NCBI GenBank assembly: GCA_019155205.2
Contig: JAHNZQ020000308.1
Span: 5,021,469 to 5,037,727, forward strand
From: Gracilaria vermiculophylla
Taxonomy: Eukaryota; Rhodophyta; Florideophyceae; Gracilariales; Gracilariaceae
Direction: 5' to 3'
Length of the DNA: 16,259 nucleotides
Below, piece by piece: positions 1-8,230 of the stretch. Every line of letters begins with the position of its first letter. The stretch's first letter is position 1. The translations under genes and the position numbers were made by a program. The notes beneath the pieces are model-generated. The model did not search any database and had not been told where the DNA came from. It was given only the letters and a program-made list of their open reading frames with translations.

Positions 1-940
1 TTATACTGTCCTCCGAGCTGGAGCTGTTCACGGATTTGGAGTTTGAGCTTCTCTCCGAATCGGTGTCTCGCTTTCTTCTTTTCTCCCTCCGTTTCTTTCG
101 GCGTCTTTCCTTAAGGTGGTCTGGGTTGCTGACGATACTCCCGTTATCGCGATCCACCCGAGGGGTATCCTGTCCTTCTCTCCTTAGGTGGACTTCGTCG
201 CTACCGGTATCCTGTCCTCCTCCGCGGGGCGTCAGGTCCAGATGGTGCATAGCAAGATTCCTGAAATGGTTCCGTTTCCCTACGGCAGTATCCTTTCCTC
301 CTCTGGCGTATGGGATGGCAGTATCCTTTCCTTCTCTGCCCGGGGCCACCTTAGAAGTTGATAAAAGAAACCTCTCCTGTACGGAAGAATAACTTTGAAA
401 CGCCGCTGCGGGGAGCAGCTGCGTGGTTTGTGAGCGAACCTCCGCTCGGATATCATCTAAGATGACCTCGAGGAATGGGTCGGAATCCAGCAAAGCATCC
501 ACAGCACGGTGAGCGCTCTCCGTTGCGATGTACTCCACAAGAGCGTGGCGGCGCGCTCCGAATTGGGCTTCAACACCTGCAGGAATTCTTTCGAGCAGCT
601 CGTGTGAGAGCCAATCCCTAAGGCGCGGGGCCAGGGACTCCAAGAGGAATCTAGCCTCTGGGTGTTCCGGTCCCTGTAGTTCCTGAGTTGGCGGCTGCGA
701 TGCCGTTTGCGGTTCTTCAACCTCTACATCATCGTTCTCTGGAGGTGTCGCGGGGGATTCCGCTTGCCTCCGATCGTGCATTCGCCTAAGGCGATTCCTT
801 AAACGCTCCACAGAGGAGCCAGGATTCCGAAGGAGACTTTCAGGGTCCTCCAATGTGGTGACCATCTCCTGAAGAGTGCTGCACGTGCTGCGCCCACTGA
901 CGGAGCCGGTTGCTTGAGGGTTCTGTAGGGGGGTTTCCAT
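1..940 (-). CDS. Unrecognised protein with GKDT/GQDT repeats, 3' end outside window
   Basis: The frame opens at the ATG at 940-938, the first Met after an in-frame TGA, and stays open for 313 codons to the window edge. I do not recognise a family. Residues 1-60 are Ser/Thr/Pro/Arg-rich. A Glu/Pro-rich acidic stretch follows, then a probably helical region (about residues 85-165, with runs such as FLLESLAPRLRDWL and LLDSDPFLEVILDDI). Next come four short repeats around EGKDT, GGKDT, GGQDT and EGQDT. The end is a basic tract (KERRKKRREKRRKRD) followed by a Ser-rich tail. The uninterrupted frame contrasts with the ruined genes nearby. A nuclear or nucleic-acid-binding protein, or a Gag-like protein of another retroelement, would fit the basic tail, but both ideas are inference. 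The reading frame is fairly sure; the function is unknown. Confidence 0.6.
   Translation of the reverse strand, partial: METPLQNPQATGSVSGRSTCSTLQEMVTTLEDPESLLRNPGSSVERLRNRLRRMHDRRQAESPATPPENDDVEVEEPQTASQPPTQELQGPEHPEARFLLESLAPRLRDWLSHELLERIPAGVEAQFGARRHALVEYIATESAHRAVDALLDSDPFLEVILDDIRAEVRSQTTQLLPAAAFQSYSSVQERFLLSTSKVAPGREGKDTAIPYARGGKDTAVGKRNHFRNLAMHHLDLTPRGGGQDTGSDEVHLRREGQDTPRVDRDNGSIVSNPDHLKERRRKKRREKRRKRDTDSERSSNSKSVNSSSSEDSI
76..352 (-). repeat. Four imperfect coding repeats (GGAxRAGGATAC core)
   Basis: On the minus strand the motif GAAGGAAAGGATACTGCC and variants occur four times within the unrecognised 313-codon frame. Two copies have AAAGGATAC (near 330 and 296) and two have ACAGGATACC (near 210 and 172). 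They encode the (E/G)G(K/Q)DT repeats. Spacing is uneven, so this is a dispersed internal repeat rather than a clean tandem array. Confidence 0.6.
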
Positions 941-1640
941 GAGATTTTCTGAGGGGTCTATAGTGGAGTAGGTTGGGTGTGACTTGCTTCAACTTCCGAA
1001 TCACCTTAAGGAAGAATTTCACTGTTGGGGGTTGGTCGTTGCAAACTAGAAACACGGTTCTGCTGCGACTTGTGCGAATCCTTTAGGATCTGTTACCTTC
1101 TAAGTCGGGAGAACAGTTACGGTACTGTCAGCCCTCCTCTCGAGGTAGTAATGCACAACGTCCAGTTAGGAGTTTTTGTTGACTCCAAAGGCGCGTATTC
1201 CTGAAGGTGGTCTCCAGTATCCGCTGTCGCGAGCCGGAGGAATTCTGAAAGGTGATCCGCAAACACCAAGCGGAGGGGGAGGTTCACTGGGCGGACAATG
1301 CTCCTACAGGCGCTGCTATGATGCGACCTGGGGATCGGCGGCTTAGAAACCTGCGTTGATCGACCAGAGACTCCAACCGGAAAAGTAGATGAAGGCTCAA
1401 GGGTGCTTGTCTTTTCTTCCCAAAAGGTGGAGTTTAACCGGCAGATTAAGTATCAAGCCGGGAGCCCGCCTCGGCAGGTCTCGCTACTGTACTAAATACT
1501 TGCATAAATTAACTAAAATAAATAATAATTCTACTGTTCCTCCAGGATACTGTAGCGCACGCGGGCAGGATTATGCACCACATGGCCCAGCTAATAAAAT
1601 ACGAGCCCTCCTTACGAATATTATACCATAAGGCCAAACC
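941..1640. other. Region without a convincing gene; one open stretch lacking Met
   Basis: This interval separates the left-edge gene from the truncated retrotransposon. On the minus strand, 1452-1117 is open for 111 codons between a TGA and a TAA but has no ATG. Its translation (for example FADHLSEFLRLATADTGDHL) looks more protein-like than random, so it could be an exon or an old coding fragment. A short 71-codon frame at 1055-840 overlaps the left-edge gene in another phase and looks spurious. I see no LTR-like match to the right-hand LTR of the gypsy element here. The retrotransposon's lost 3' boundary should lie near 1500-1640, where the base composition changes. Confidence 0.4.
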
Positions 1641-1643
1641 ACT

Positions 1644-1844
1644 CTATTTTCTGAGGAGCCACTGTACTACACCAACGACGTGTTCTTCTCCTTCAGGCAT
1701 CGGTACCGGATCAGGTCTTTCAGGAATGGACATCCCAATAAGGGCAGGCTGTTTCCTGTATGGAGTTGTATGGATCACATGAGCAACTGGATGGATATTA
1801 AGGTGACTTGGTAGATCCAACCGTAAAGCATTCTTTCCAATCAA
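1644..1844 (-). other. Pol: integrase tail with chromodomain-like end
   Basis: GKNALRLDLPSHLNIHPVAH is the conserved end of gypsy integrases before the linker. The linker continues through TTPYRKQPALIG to PEGEEHVVGVVQWLLRK. The GEEHVV part looks like the first strand of a chromodomain (usually E-E-Y-x-V-E-x-I-L), which in chromovirus-type elements steers integration to marked chromatin. After the stop at 1644 the same frame gives RKEGSYFISWAM, which could be the next strands, but the match then fades. The integrase assignment is firm; the chromodomain is tentative. Confidence 0.6.
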
Positions 1845-1849
1845 CTACT

Positions 1850-2850
1850 TCACCATATATGGCCCGTACCTTCTTGCGGTCAGCTTCTGTGTTACCTGAG
1901 ACCTCGAATACAAATCCGAAAACAAAGATTTGTTCAACCCCACTTTCGATCCATCTTGATAACTTGGAGCTTGATAACGTTGAGAGGATATTGCACTTTG
2001 TCCAGCCTTAGACACTTTGTACTAGAACTTAGCATCTTCCAAAGAATTTTTCAATCTCGTTTTAAACCGTTCAACGCTTTCAATCGGCATCTCTGCTCCT
2101 GAAATCATAAAAAGAGGCGTCCTTGGATTATATCCCATGTCCACTTCGAGTGGCGACATTCCCAAGTCTTCAGTCACAGAAGAGTTATATGCAAACTCTG
2201 CAGCAAGTAGCAATTCATCCCAATCATTCTGATGGTACGAGCAATAGCACCGTAAATAGTGTTCAACTATTCGGTTCATAATCTCCTATGCAACATCTGT
2301 CTGGGGATGACGATCTGTGGACATCTTCAAGTTTGCTCCACATAGCTTCATCACATTTTCCCAGAACTTTGAAGTGAGCTTAGGATCTCTGTCCGAAACA
2401 ATGTTATCTGTCAAGCCACGGAGTTTAAATATTTTTTTGAAGAATGAAGAAGCCACATCTACTGCCGTGTCATTCACATTACAAGGAATGATATGAACTC
2501 TTCTTGTAAGACGATCAACCCAAGTTGTGACTGCATCTTTTCCATTCTTAGTCCTTGAAAGGTGTACAATAAAGTCAGTAGCTAGAGATCCCCATCTTCT
2601 TTCAGGCATCTCTAATGACTCTGGAACTGTCATTTTCTTTTGATTCGAATCTTTTGCTTGCTGACGTCGAAGGAATCCTTGCACATAATTTCGAACATCA
2701 CGTTTCTCATGTCTCTAATGATAGTTCGAAAGCCTCGATAAAGTCTTCGCAAAATCAAAATGTCCACTTATTTTCGAATTATGCGCTAGCTGCAGAGTAT
2801 CCGAAACACTTTTCCTTGGAACACACAGTTTCTTACCATACATCAGTGGT
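1850..2850 (-). other. Pol: integrase (zinc-binding part, DD35E core, C-terminal part)
   Basis: Integrase joins the cDNA to the host chromosome. The His pair of the zinc-binding part is present (LAHNSKISGHF near 2783), but the Cys pair expected near 2670 is gone and reads as VQGFLRRQ. The catalytic core has Asp at 2576 (SLATDFI), Asp at 2393 (IVSDRDP) and Glu at 2285 (EIMNR). The last two are 35 residues apart, the classic DD35E spacing. The stop at 2286 sits directly before the catalytic Glu. The C-terminal part (KLTARRYGPYMV, then GKNALRLDLPSHL across a stop at 1845) is typical of gypsy integrases. Confidence 0.88.
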
Positions 2851-3059
2851 TGTCCTTCTCGCCTAAACATTTGAATTATCTTTTCAAGCTGTAACTTCTT
2901 ATTCTCATCAGAAGGCCAGTTTCCATCTAAGGCTCTAGCAATAAGCCCAAAGAACTGATCATCATCATAACTGCTAGGAATATCATCAAGATCAAAAGAT
3001 AACACTTCCACATCGTTTACTGAAGGGTTATCCATATCCTTAGAGTTGGTCTCATGAAG

Positions 3060-3470
3060 AGCTCTTGACAAAGCATCACCAAGTACATGAATCTTTCCTT
3101 GCTTCAATGTAATTGGAAATATGCAAAAATTACCAAGCGTTTCAATGTAACGTTCCTCTTTTCGACTCAACTTAGGCTTGGTGAATAAATGCTTCAGGAC
3201 TCGATTGTCAGTTATAATCTCAAATGATTAACTTTCCAAATAAAATCTGAACCTCTGAAGAAAAGATATCAAACCAAGAATCTCCCTATCATTTGCGGAA
3301 TAATCTCTCTCAGTAGGAGACAGCTTTTCAGAATAGAAGGCAATAACACAATCCTTTCCATTCTCATCTAATTGTGTTAAAGTTCCTCCAACCGCATATT
3401 GCGAGGCATCAACGTGACCTCGAAAACTCTTGTTCCAGTCTGGGGCAACAAAAATAGGGGCTTGGATGAT
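3060..3470 (-). other. Pol: RNase H domain
   Basis: RNase H degrades the RNA strand of the RNA/DNA hybrid during reverse transcription. GHVDASQYAVGGTLTQ gives the first acid (about 3415), followed by FYSEKLSPTERDYSANDREIL, ITDNRVLKHLF with another acid, and HVLGDALSR with the last Asp at about 3077. All four expected acidic positions can be seen. One TAA at 3230-3228 interrupts the domain between FYLES and SFEIITDN. Confidence 0.85.
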
Positions 3471-3549
3471 GGATTCTTTCAACTTTTGGAATGCTCCATC
3501 ACACTTCTCATTCCATTTGCCAACAACGATATCTTTCTTTTTCAGATCC

Positions 3550-4320
3550 GCTAACGGGGCTGCAATTTCCGAGAACTTGGTAAAAAACCTGCGAAAGAAT
3601 TGGAGTAGTTGGAGTAAGCCAATAAAACTTCTAATGTCTGTAACAGTTTTCGGCTTCGGTCATGTTCGCAAAATCTCGACTTTTTATGGGTTGACGCGAA
3701 GACCATATTTGCCGACTGTAAAGCCCAAAAACTCTATTTCTGTTTTCAGAAAATCAATTTTCTTCGGAGAAACATAAAGCTCATGTTTTTTTCAGGCGAG
3801 TTAGTACGATTTCCAAATGCTTGAGATGGCTTTCTTCATCTTTGCTGAATATTAGAAGATCATCCATGTACACAACCATAAATACATCAATACAATTATA
3901 GAAGATACGGTTCAGCAACGCCTAGAAAGTAGCTGGGGCATTACATTAACCCATCGGCATAACAGTATACTCAAACTGTTTGTACTTCGTATTGAACGCG
4001 GTCTTTCCAGCATCCTTGGGCTTCACCCGTATCTGATGGAAACCAGTTTTCAAGTCCAACTTTGAGAAGACTCTTGCGTCACCAAGCCTATCAAACATCT
4101 CATCTGATCTAGGCAATGACGCATTGTTCCTTTTTGTGGTTCGATTAAGAGCTCGCTAATCGAGCACTCCTCTCATTCTGTCTTTCTCTTGGCCGAAGAA
4201 TAACAGCGATCCATACGGTGAATTACTGGGCCTAATCTTCTTTTTTCTCAGCAAATCTTCCATATATTCCTTTGCAGCTTTCAACTCCGCGGGGGACAAC
4301 TGAAATAATGGACGATGAGG
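3550..4320 (-). other. Pol: reverse transcriptase domain
   Basis: RT of the Ty3/gypsy type. Landmarks in order are LSPAEL with IRPSNSPYGS, then FSKLDLKTGFHQIRV with the first catalytic Asp near 4058, KTAFNTKY, CNAPATF, and VYMDDLLIFS with the YMDD box at 3870-3859. The thumb and connection region (FLGFTVGKYGL, then TVTDIRSFIGLL) follows in a second frame. The catalytic Asps are all kept, but in-frame stops occur before and after CNAPATF and in the connection, and the frameshift lies near 3785, so no working enzyme could be made. Confidence 0.9.
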
Positions 4321-4659
4321 TGGCTTAGATTATTTCTGAACCTCAATCACATGATCCACACTTCATTTTGGTGGTCGTCCAGCAGGGAGGTTCCCTTTGA
4401 AGACATTTTTAAAAAGACACAACAGCTTTTCCAAATTAACATGCATTTGACCTTCGGCTGCTGAGTGTTTAGTCAATTTCAACTCATTTACATCAACGAG
4501 TTGATATACATTGAAATCTCTCCCATTATTCTTCCTCCTAATCATGTTCCGGAACTTCCTAACTCCACTGCTAGTGAATCTTACTTCCTCGCTCGAATTA
4601 TCCTCAGTCATTGGAACCACGTCTTTGCCAACCTCAACAACCCGTTCTTGATAATCTAT

Positions 4660-5190
4660 ATCAGGATTGTTGTCAACATGCCATGGAATTCCAAGAAGCA
4701 CATCATATCTACAATCTGCGATAACCCAATTGGATTTCTACAGATGGGAACCAATCTTCAATTTTGCTTCTTGGATGACTTCGGACGCTTCTTCCTTTCA
4801 CTTCTTGCTCGAATGATTGATAGTAACATTGAATCTCTTAAATCGAAACTTTTCCTTGTTTCGAGCTGCAAAGTCCCTTGATACTACGTTTGTATTACAT
4901 CCGTCATCTTTGAGGATGGACACTTTTACATCATTCAATGTCTCATTGACTGTGAGTATGATCATTTTTTCAAGTGGAATTGAATCTTCATTGCCGTGGA
5001 TATTGTATTCACGATACGTAACGATAGTATTGGACTCCAAACTAGTCCTCGAGACTCTTATCGCATGATTTCTTTGACTCTTGTCCATTTCAGAGCTATC
5101 ACCAGTGTGAATCTCTTCTTCCAACACTGGAATATGTACACTTTGTCTTAGTTGCCTAACCCTTGCAACAAGACGCTTAAAGTCACTCAT
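4660..5190 (-). other. Pol: retroviral-type aspartic protease domain
   Basis: A protease in this position would cut the polyprotein into its parts. The stretch VSILKDDGCNTNVVS at about 4920-4875 matches the active-site loop (usually L-x-D-S/T-G-A), but it has DDG where DSG or DTG is usual. The second half continues in the same frame past stops at 4798 and near 4748, and ends in ADCRYDVLLGIPWH, the well-known end of gypsy proteases and their relatives. Whether DDG is a family trait or a mutation cannot be told from one copy. Confidence 0.75.
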
Positions 5191-5303
5191 ACTTAGTCCA
5201 ACCGGAGCGTTCTTTCTTTTCGGCGGATCTCTTAGTTTTCCGAGTCACTGTCATTAACTTGAGCATTATTCGATGTAATCTTATTCTTACGGTCATTATG
5301 TTT

Positions 5304-6053
5304 TCATGGCCTACAGCCTACTTTATGACATGTGAAGCAGCGGTTCTCTCTGTACAACTTCTCTTTCTTCGGATCATATCGACTATTCCTGCTTTGACTC
5401 TGATCATTGTTATACCTTCTCTCCACGTTACCTATCTTCATTGGAACGGGAGCCTGACTTGGAACATAACTCGACTGTTCACCAAACTTTGAGAACAAGC
5501 CAGATCCACCTAAAGCGCTGTCAACATTTGGAGCAATTCGTGCGGCTTCTTCGACGTTCGTAAAATTACCTTTAAGGACTTCTAGCCTAACTTGCGGCTT
5601 CAATCCAGAGACAAACTTATCTATCATTTCATCCATTGAAATCCCTGGGATGCTCAGAGCCACATTTCTAAACTCTGAAAGATAAGCTGCAACAGAATAC
5701 TTCTGAAGCAAAGACCTTAACTTGTCTCTTGCATGTCGAACACTATCAGCGGGAATGAACTCAGATCTTATCAGATTCTTGAACTCTTGAAAGAAATCCG
5801 GGACTGCATTAGCGGCAACCTTCATGAACCACCAACTTCCAGCTGTGCCCGTAAACAAGGTTGTAGCATACATAATCTTAGCTTTATCATTTAACACCAA
5901 CTCTGTGTTTTGCATTTGAACAAGTGCTACGTATTGTTCGAGCTGGTACAACCAAGTTTCCACGATGAGTCTATCCCGAGTGCCCTTTAACTGCTCCGGC
6001 TTATTTGGCTTTAAAAACGACATCTTAAACCAACTCTTTTTCTTCTCTTGCAA
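5304..6053 (-). CDS. gag: Gypsy Gag (capsid and zinc knuckle)
   Basis: Gag forms the particle that packages the element's RNA. The 249-codon frame has a Retrotrans_gag-type capsid: WLYQLEQYVAL, then AGSWWFMKVAANAVPDFF, FKNLIRSEF, LRSLLQKYSVAAYLSEFRNV and MIDKFVSGLKPQVRLEVL, at residues 30-170. A Gln/Ser/Asn/Arg-rich linker leads to the start of a CCHC zinc knuckle (CFTCHKVG, residues about 238-246). The knuckle breaks off at a TGA at 5306-5304 before its His and last Cys, so the end of Gag is damaged or shifted in frame. A second Met eleven residues in (MSFLKPNKPEQLKG) looks more like the usual start of such proteins. Protease follows about 110 bp downstream in another frame. Confidence 0.85.
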   Translation of the reverse strand: MQEKKKSWFKMSFLKPNKPEQLKGTRDRLIVETWLYQLEQYVALVQMQNTELVLNDKAKIMYATTLFTGTAGSWWFMKVAANAVPDFFQEFKNLIRSEFIPADSVRHARDKLRSLLQKYSVAAYLSEFRNVALSIPGISMDEMIDKFVSGLKPQVRLEVLKGNFTNVEEAARIAPNVDSALGGSGLFSKFGEQSSYVPSQAPVPMKIGNVERRYNNDQSQSRNSRYDPKKEKLYRENRCFTCHKVGCRP

Positions 6054-6602
6054 CCTTTTCTCTTGAACTAATAGTCACTTGATACTTGTAGGGAGCCGTC
6101 CCACGGCGACGGGTCCTCTTCCTGCAAGAGAGTGCTAATAATGACTCTTTGCAACCCACACGCGAGAGATACGGCGATCAATATCTGTTCGGGATATCAC
6201 CACCAGTCTTTTGTCAAAGACCTTTCGGTATCCTTAACCTACACAAAATAATCTCGAGCGGGCCGAAAGACACTTCGCAATGACTGCACTACCTGACTAT
6301 GGGGCTCCTACCTGATCAAACCTATAGCGCGTTACTCGAACCCTTGTCCCAGTCGGTCGACCTGGCTAACAGCCAATAGTCGAGAGAGTTGTTTTGAGGA
6401 TACGTTAGGCGACTTGGCGCAGAACAACCACAATCAAAGTAGGCAAAGATATTGAAGATACCTTCCTGCCTATATAGTTCCCCCTGCAGAACTAGAATTT
6501 TTTCACACACCTGGCACTCCAGCCCACAGGTGGTGACTTACCAACGACTGGCACTCCAACCCACACTCGTGCTATAACACGACTACCTTCGGCCAACTGA
6601 GC
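6054..6602 (-). other. Untranslated leader of the gypsy element
   Basis: About 550 bp between the primer-binding site and gag has no credible gene; the 62-codon frame at 6510-6322 has no retroelement features. The leader holds the two 18-bp repeats and would include the RNA packaging region. Confidence 0.55.
6511..6565. repeat. Pair of 18-bp direct repeats in the gypsy leader
   Basis: CTGGCACTCCAGCCCACA at 6511-6528 and CTGGCACTCCAACCCACA at 6548-6565 differ at one base and start 37 bp apart. They lie in the untranslated leader between the primer-binding site and gag. They could be packaging or regulatory repeats or a local duplication; nothing more can be said. Confidence 0.7.
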
Positions 6603-6612
6603 GATGCTACCA
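6603..6612 (-). other. Candidate tRNA primer-binding site
   Basis: The minus strand reads TGGTAGCATC, starting one base after the proposed LTR end. TGG pairs with the CCA tail of a tRNA, and TGGTAGC fits the 3' end of initiator Met tRNA in some eukaryotes. Only the first seven or eight bases fit well, so the tRNA is uncertain. Confidence 0.5.
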
Positions 6613-6613
6613 G

Positions 6614-6981
6614 TGAAACGAAAGACCAGTTGGGGCAAAAGAAGATAGGTGAAATAAACTCAAGTCATGACGTTCCTTGATGAATAACCGTTGGTTGGGT
6701 GTTGATGCCACTACTTGGCATTTACGAACTCTTATATAGAGAATTATACCCCCCTAAAAGGCGGCAAAATCACAGATATCAAATATACTAGCTAGATGCT
6801 TCTCAATTGCTCTAAACTCTTCTACAACACTAATTAGAAACCTCTAGATGCGTTACAGCAATGCAACATAAAATTCTACACGCGAGATAAAAACTAAAAA
6901 CATAAATGCCACGCTAAATATGCCTTGCTGGCATGCGTCCTGAACAGCTAAGAATAACCTGAACTATTCTAGAATGTTACA
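6614..6981 (-). repeat. Probable 5' LTR of the gypsy element
   Basis: On the minus strand this 368 bp stretch starts TGTAACATTC and ends TTTCA, the TG...CA ends expected of an LTR. A TATA box lies about 240 bp in, and a primer-binding site starts one base after the end. There is no second copy in the window to prove the boundaries, so they rest on these three signals together. Confidence 0.6.
6731..6740 (-). promoter_or_regulatory. TATA box of the LTR promoter
   Basis: The minus strand reads TCTATATAAG here, about 240 bp inside the proposed LTR, where the U3 promoter of an LTR retrotransposon should be. A second TATATAGG-like site at about 6471-6477 lies in the leader and is a weaker candidate. 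Confidence 0.5.
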
Positions 6982-7006
6982 TAGGCGGGCAGCCCGGAAC
7001 CATTTT

Positions 7007-7050
7007 ATATCCCTAGAGCCAAGATTTATTGATCACTATACTGCACATAA
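7007..7050 (+). repeat. Left terminal inverted repeat
   Basis: The outer block ATATCCCTAGAGCC (7007-7020) is followed by 8 spacer bases and the inner block, which starts TTGATCACTATACTG (7029-7050). It pairs with the right end in inverted orientation: 13/14 in the outer block and 19/22 in the inner. Confidence 0.85.
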
Positions 7051-7333
7051 CATGTTTCCGTGAACTAGCTTTTCTTGTCTACCTCTACGGCTACACAAAG
7101 TAGTTGAACGTATTCTTCACGTTTTTCTTGAGGAACGTGCCACTTTTCACGCTTGACAGATAGAAAATGGCTGGATGGCAACGTCTCAAACTTTGGCAAC
7201 CATGAACGGCTCAGGACATCCAAAAAAGCGGCTATCGATCAGTATACTGATCATTAGAATGCGCTTTCTGCCCGAGCCAACTACCCCATACCGGCACCCA
7301 AGACCCCACTTTCTACACCAAACGCCGCCTCCG
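7051..7333. other. Left non-coding end of the DNA transposon
   Basis: About 280 bp between the left inverted repeat and the transposase stop. It holds the left palindrome and would give the 3' untranslated region and polyadenylation signal. No gene is supported; short frames on both strands here are chance. Confidence 0.6.
7237..7252. repeat. Left subterminal palindrome
   Basis: GATCAGTATACTGATC is a perfect 16-bp palindrome about 230 bp inside the left end, in the 3' untranslated part of the transposase gene. The same 16 bases occur near the right end, and the inner block of the terminal repeats differs from half of it by one base. Confidence 0.8.
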
Positions 7334-7559
7334 CTACCCTCCTTCCATGTTACTGCTCCCCTCTCGCGGTCTCCGTCGTGATTTACACGGACACTCACTT
7401 GCAAGCAAGATTCTCGTGGATCTTCTTCGGGTCACTAAGTCGTTAGATGCTGTTGAAGAGTTATCATCCGCCTCAATTTTCACATCGTTGCTATTGACAG
7501 CACTCTGTACGGCGTCCAATCCGACGCTGCTTCTATGCGACACTGCCTCATGTGTATTT

Positions 7560-7720
7560 CGGGGCTTGAGCACCCTCGGAGAATGCCACACATGCCAGCA
7601 GCTTTTACGCAGCCCGGGGTAGACTCTCATACATAGAGGTATCCAACATAAAATGCATGAGTATGTCGACCGATGACCGCGGTACCGCCCAGGATGTTGT
7701 CTACAATGCGTGCAGTACTG
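7560..7720 (-). other. Transposase: C-terminal Cys-rich zinc module
   Basis: The pattern is C-x2-C-x15-C-x2-C-x4-C-x10-C-x4-H, beginning QYCTHC and including STYSCILCWIPLC and ending CWHVWH. PiggyBac transposases carry a C-terminal cysteine-rich domain with the same T-x-Y-x-C-x2-C-x2-P-L-C core, which binds the terminal repeats. Its presence after the third catalytic motif is strong support for a piggyBac relationship. A basic tail (TRRRSTRIL, KSRRRPREG) follows to the stop at 7334. Confidence 0.78.
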
Positions 7721-8035
7721 CACAGCACCCTGCTCTGGACTGTGTTTGGGAACAGAAATCCGTAGGGCCACCCCTTCTGTGGAATTGAAAAAAGCCAATC
7801 GCTTCCTCTTCCGTCCATGAGCAAGAGCTATGAGCCTTTTAACCTCGTACCTATCACCCAGCATCCCTTCAACAGCTGCACTCTCTTCTTCAGAGGCAAG
7901 GAGTGTGGCGGCATTGCTCAAAAGTTCCTGTGAAACGTCAAACGTGAAATCAGCTGTTCCTTGAACTTTGTTTAACCGGTTGCGATAGGCCTCCAAAGAA
8001 TGAAATGTTTGTGAAAACTCCAGCAGGTCTTGTCT

Positions 8036-8230
8036 TTAAAACATTCGCCATTCGAAAAATGCGTTGATGGCTATCGTTTTGATGGTTTGTGAAGCAATCT
8101 TTTGCTCCCATTTAAAATGAGATGCTGAGCTTCTCAAGATTGCTCTCTGTTGCGTAGCGCCTTCGACTCCATTTTTGGTTTTGGAGTAAAACGTTTGGGC
8201 TACGTGTTTGAAAAGCTTCAGGGGTGGAAA
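8036..8230 (-). other. Transposase: third catalytic motif and following helix
   Basis: TKNGVEGATQQRAILRSS at about 8179-8126 corresponds to the piggyBac G-G-V-D motif holding the third catalytic Asp. Here the position is Glu, codon GAA at 8164-8162. FKWEQKIASQTIKTIAINAF then matches the piggyBac pattern of aromatic residues, a long helix and N-A. It lies about 505 codons after the second Asp, against about 100 in piggyBac, and the difference is filled by the nuclease. Confidence 0.7.

Larger units (their letters stand above)
1644..5190 (-). pseudogene. pol: Gypsy pol polyprotein (PR-RT-RH-IN-chromo), decayed
   Basis: A working copy would give the polyprotein that copies the element's RNA into DNA and integrates it. 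The pieces at 5190-4798, 4701-4363 and onward share one frame to about 3785. After one frameshift, every piece from about 3780 to 1644 (3482-3228, 3170-2715, 2684-2286, 2279-2022, 1844-1644) shares a second frame. Internal stops include 4798, 4363, 3228, 2715, 2286, 2022, 1845 and 1644, several at positions where the family has Trp, Gln or Glu. Gag ends in a different frame upstream, so the intact element may have used ribosomal frameshifting or a separate start, or the frame may have been lost by decay. The gene is certainly non-functional, yet its order and motifs are well preserved. Confidence 0.9.
1644..6981 (-). mobile_element. Ty3/gypsy LTR retrotransposon, 3'-truncated and inactive
   Basis: The order LTR, primer-binding site, gag, protease, RT, RNase H, integrase and chromodomain-like tail is that of Ty3/gypsy (Metaviridae); Ty1/copia elements have integrase before RT. 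All parts read on the minus strand. Gag is a single open frame, whereas pol carries about fifteen stops and one frameshift near 3785. Only the 5' LTR (right end) can be seen. Nothing resembling it, including its TGTAAC start, is found left of integrase, so the 3' LTR has been lost by deletion or by another insertion. Without a second LTR neither age nor target-site duplication can be judged. The left limit given is the last recognised pol stop; the true edge may lie up to about 150 bp further left. Confidence 0.9.

Noticed and set aside
36..392. 118-codon plus-strand frame
   Set aside because: Antisense to the left-edge gene; Ser/Arg/Leu-rich composition mirrors the coding strand's repeats.
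457..720. 87-codon minus-strand frame
   Set aside because: It lies within the longer 313-codon frame from 940 in another phase, and the latter has far better protein character.
840..1055. 71-codon minus-strand frame
   Set aside because: Starts at a non-ATG codon or weak context and overlaps the left-edge gene's start in a different phase; no recognisable features.
6330..6345. B-box-like GGTTCGAG on the minus strand, with an A-box-like CTCAGTTGG near 6600, suggesting a tRNA or SINE
   Set aside because: The boxes are over 250 bp apart and no T-stem or acceptor stem can be paired.
6322..6510. 62-codon minus-strand frame in the gypsy leader
   Set aside because: No retroelement motif; lies between the primer-binding site and gag where untranslated leader is expected.
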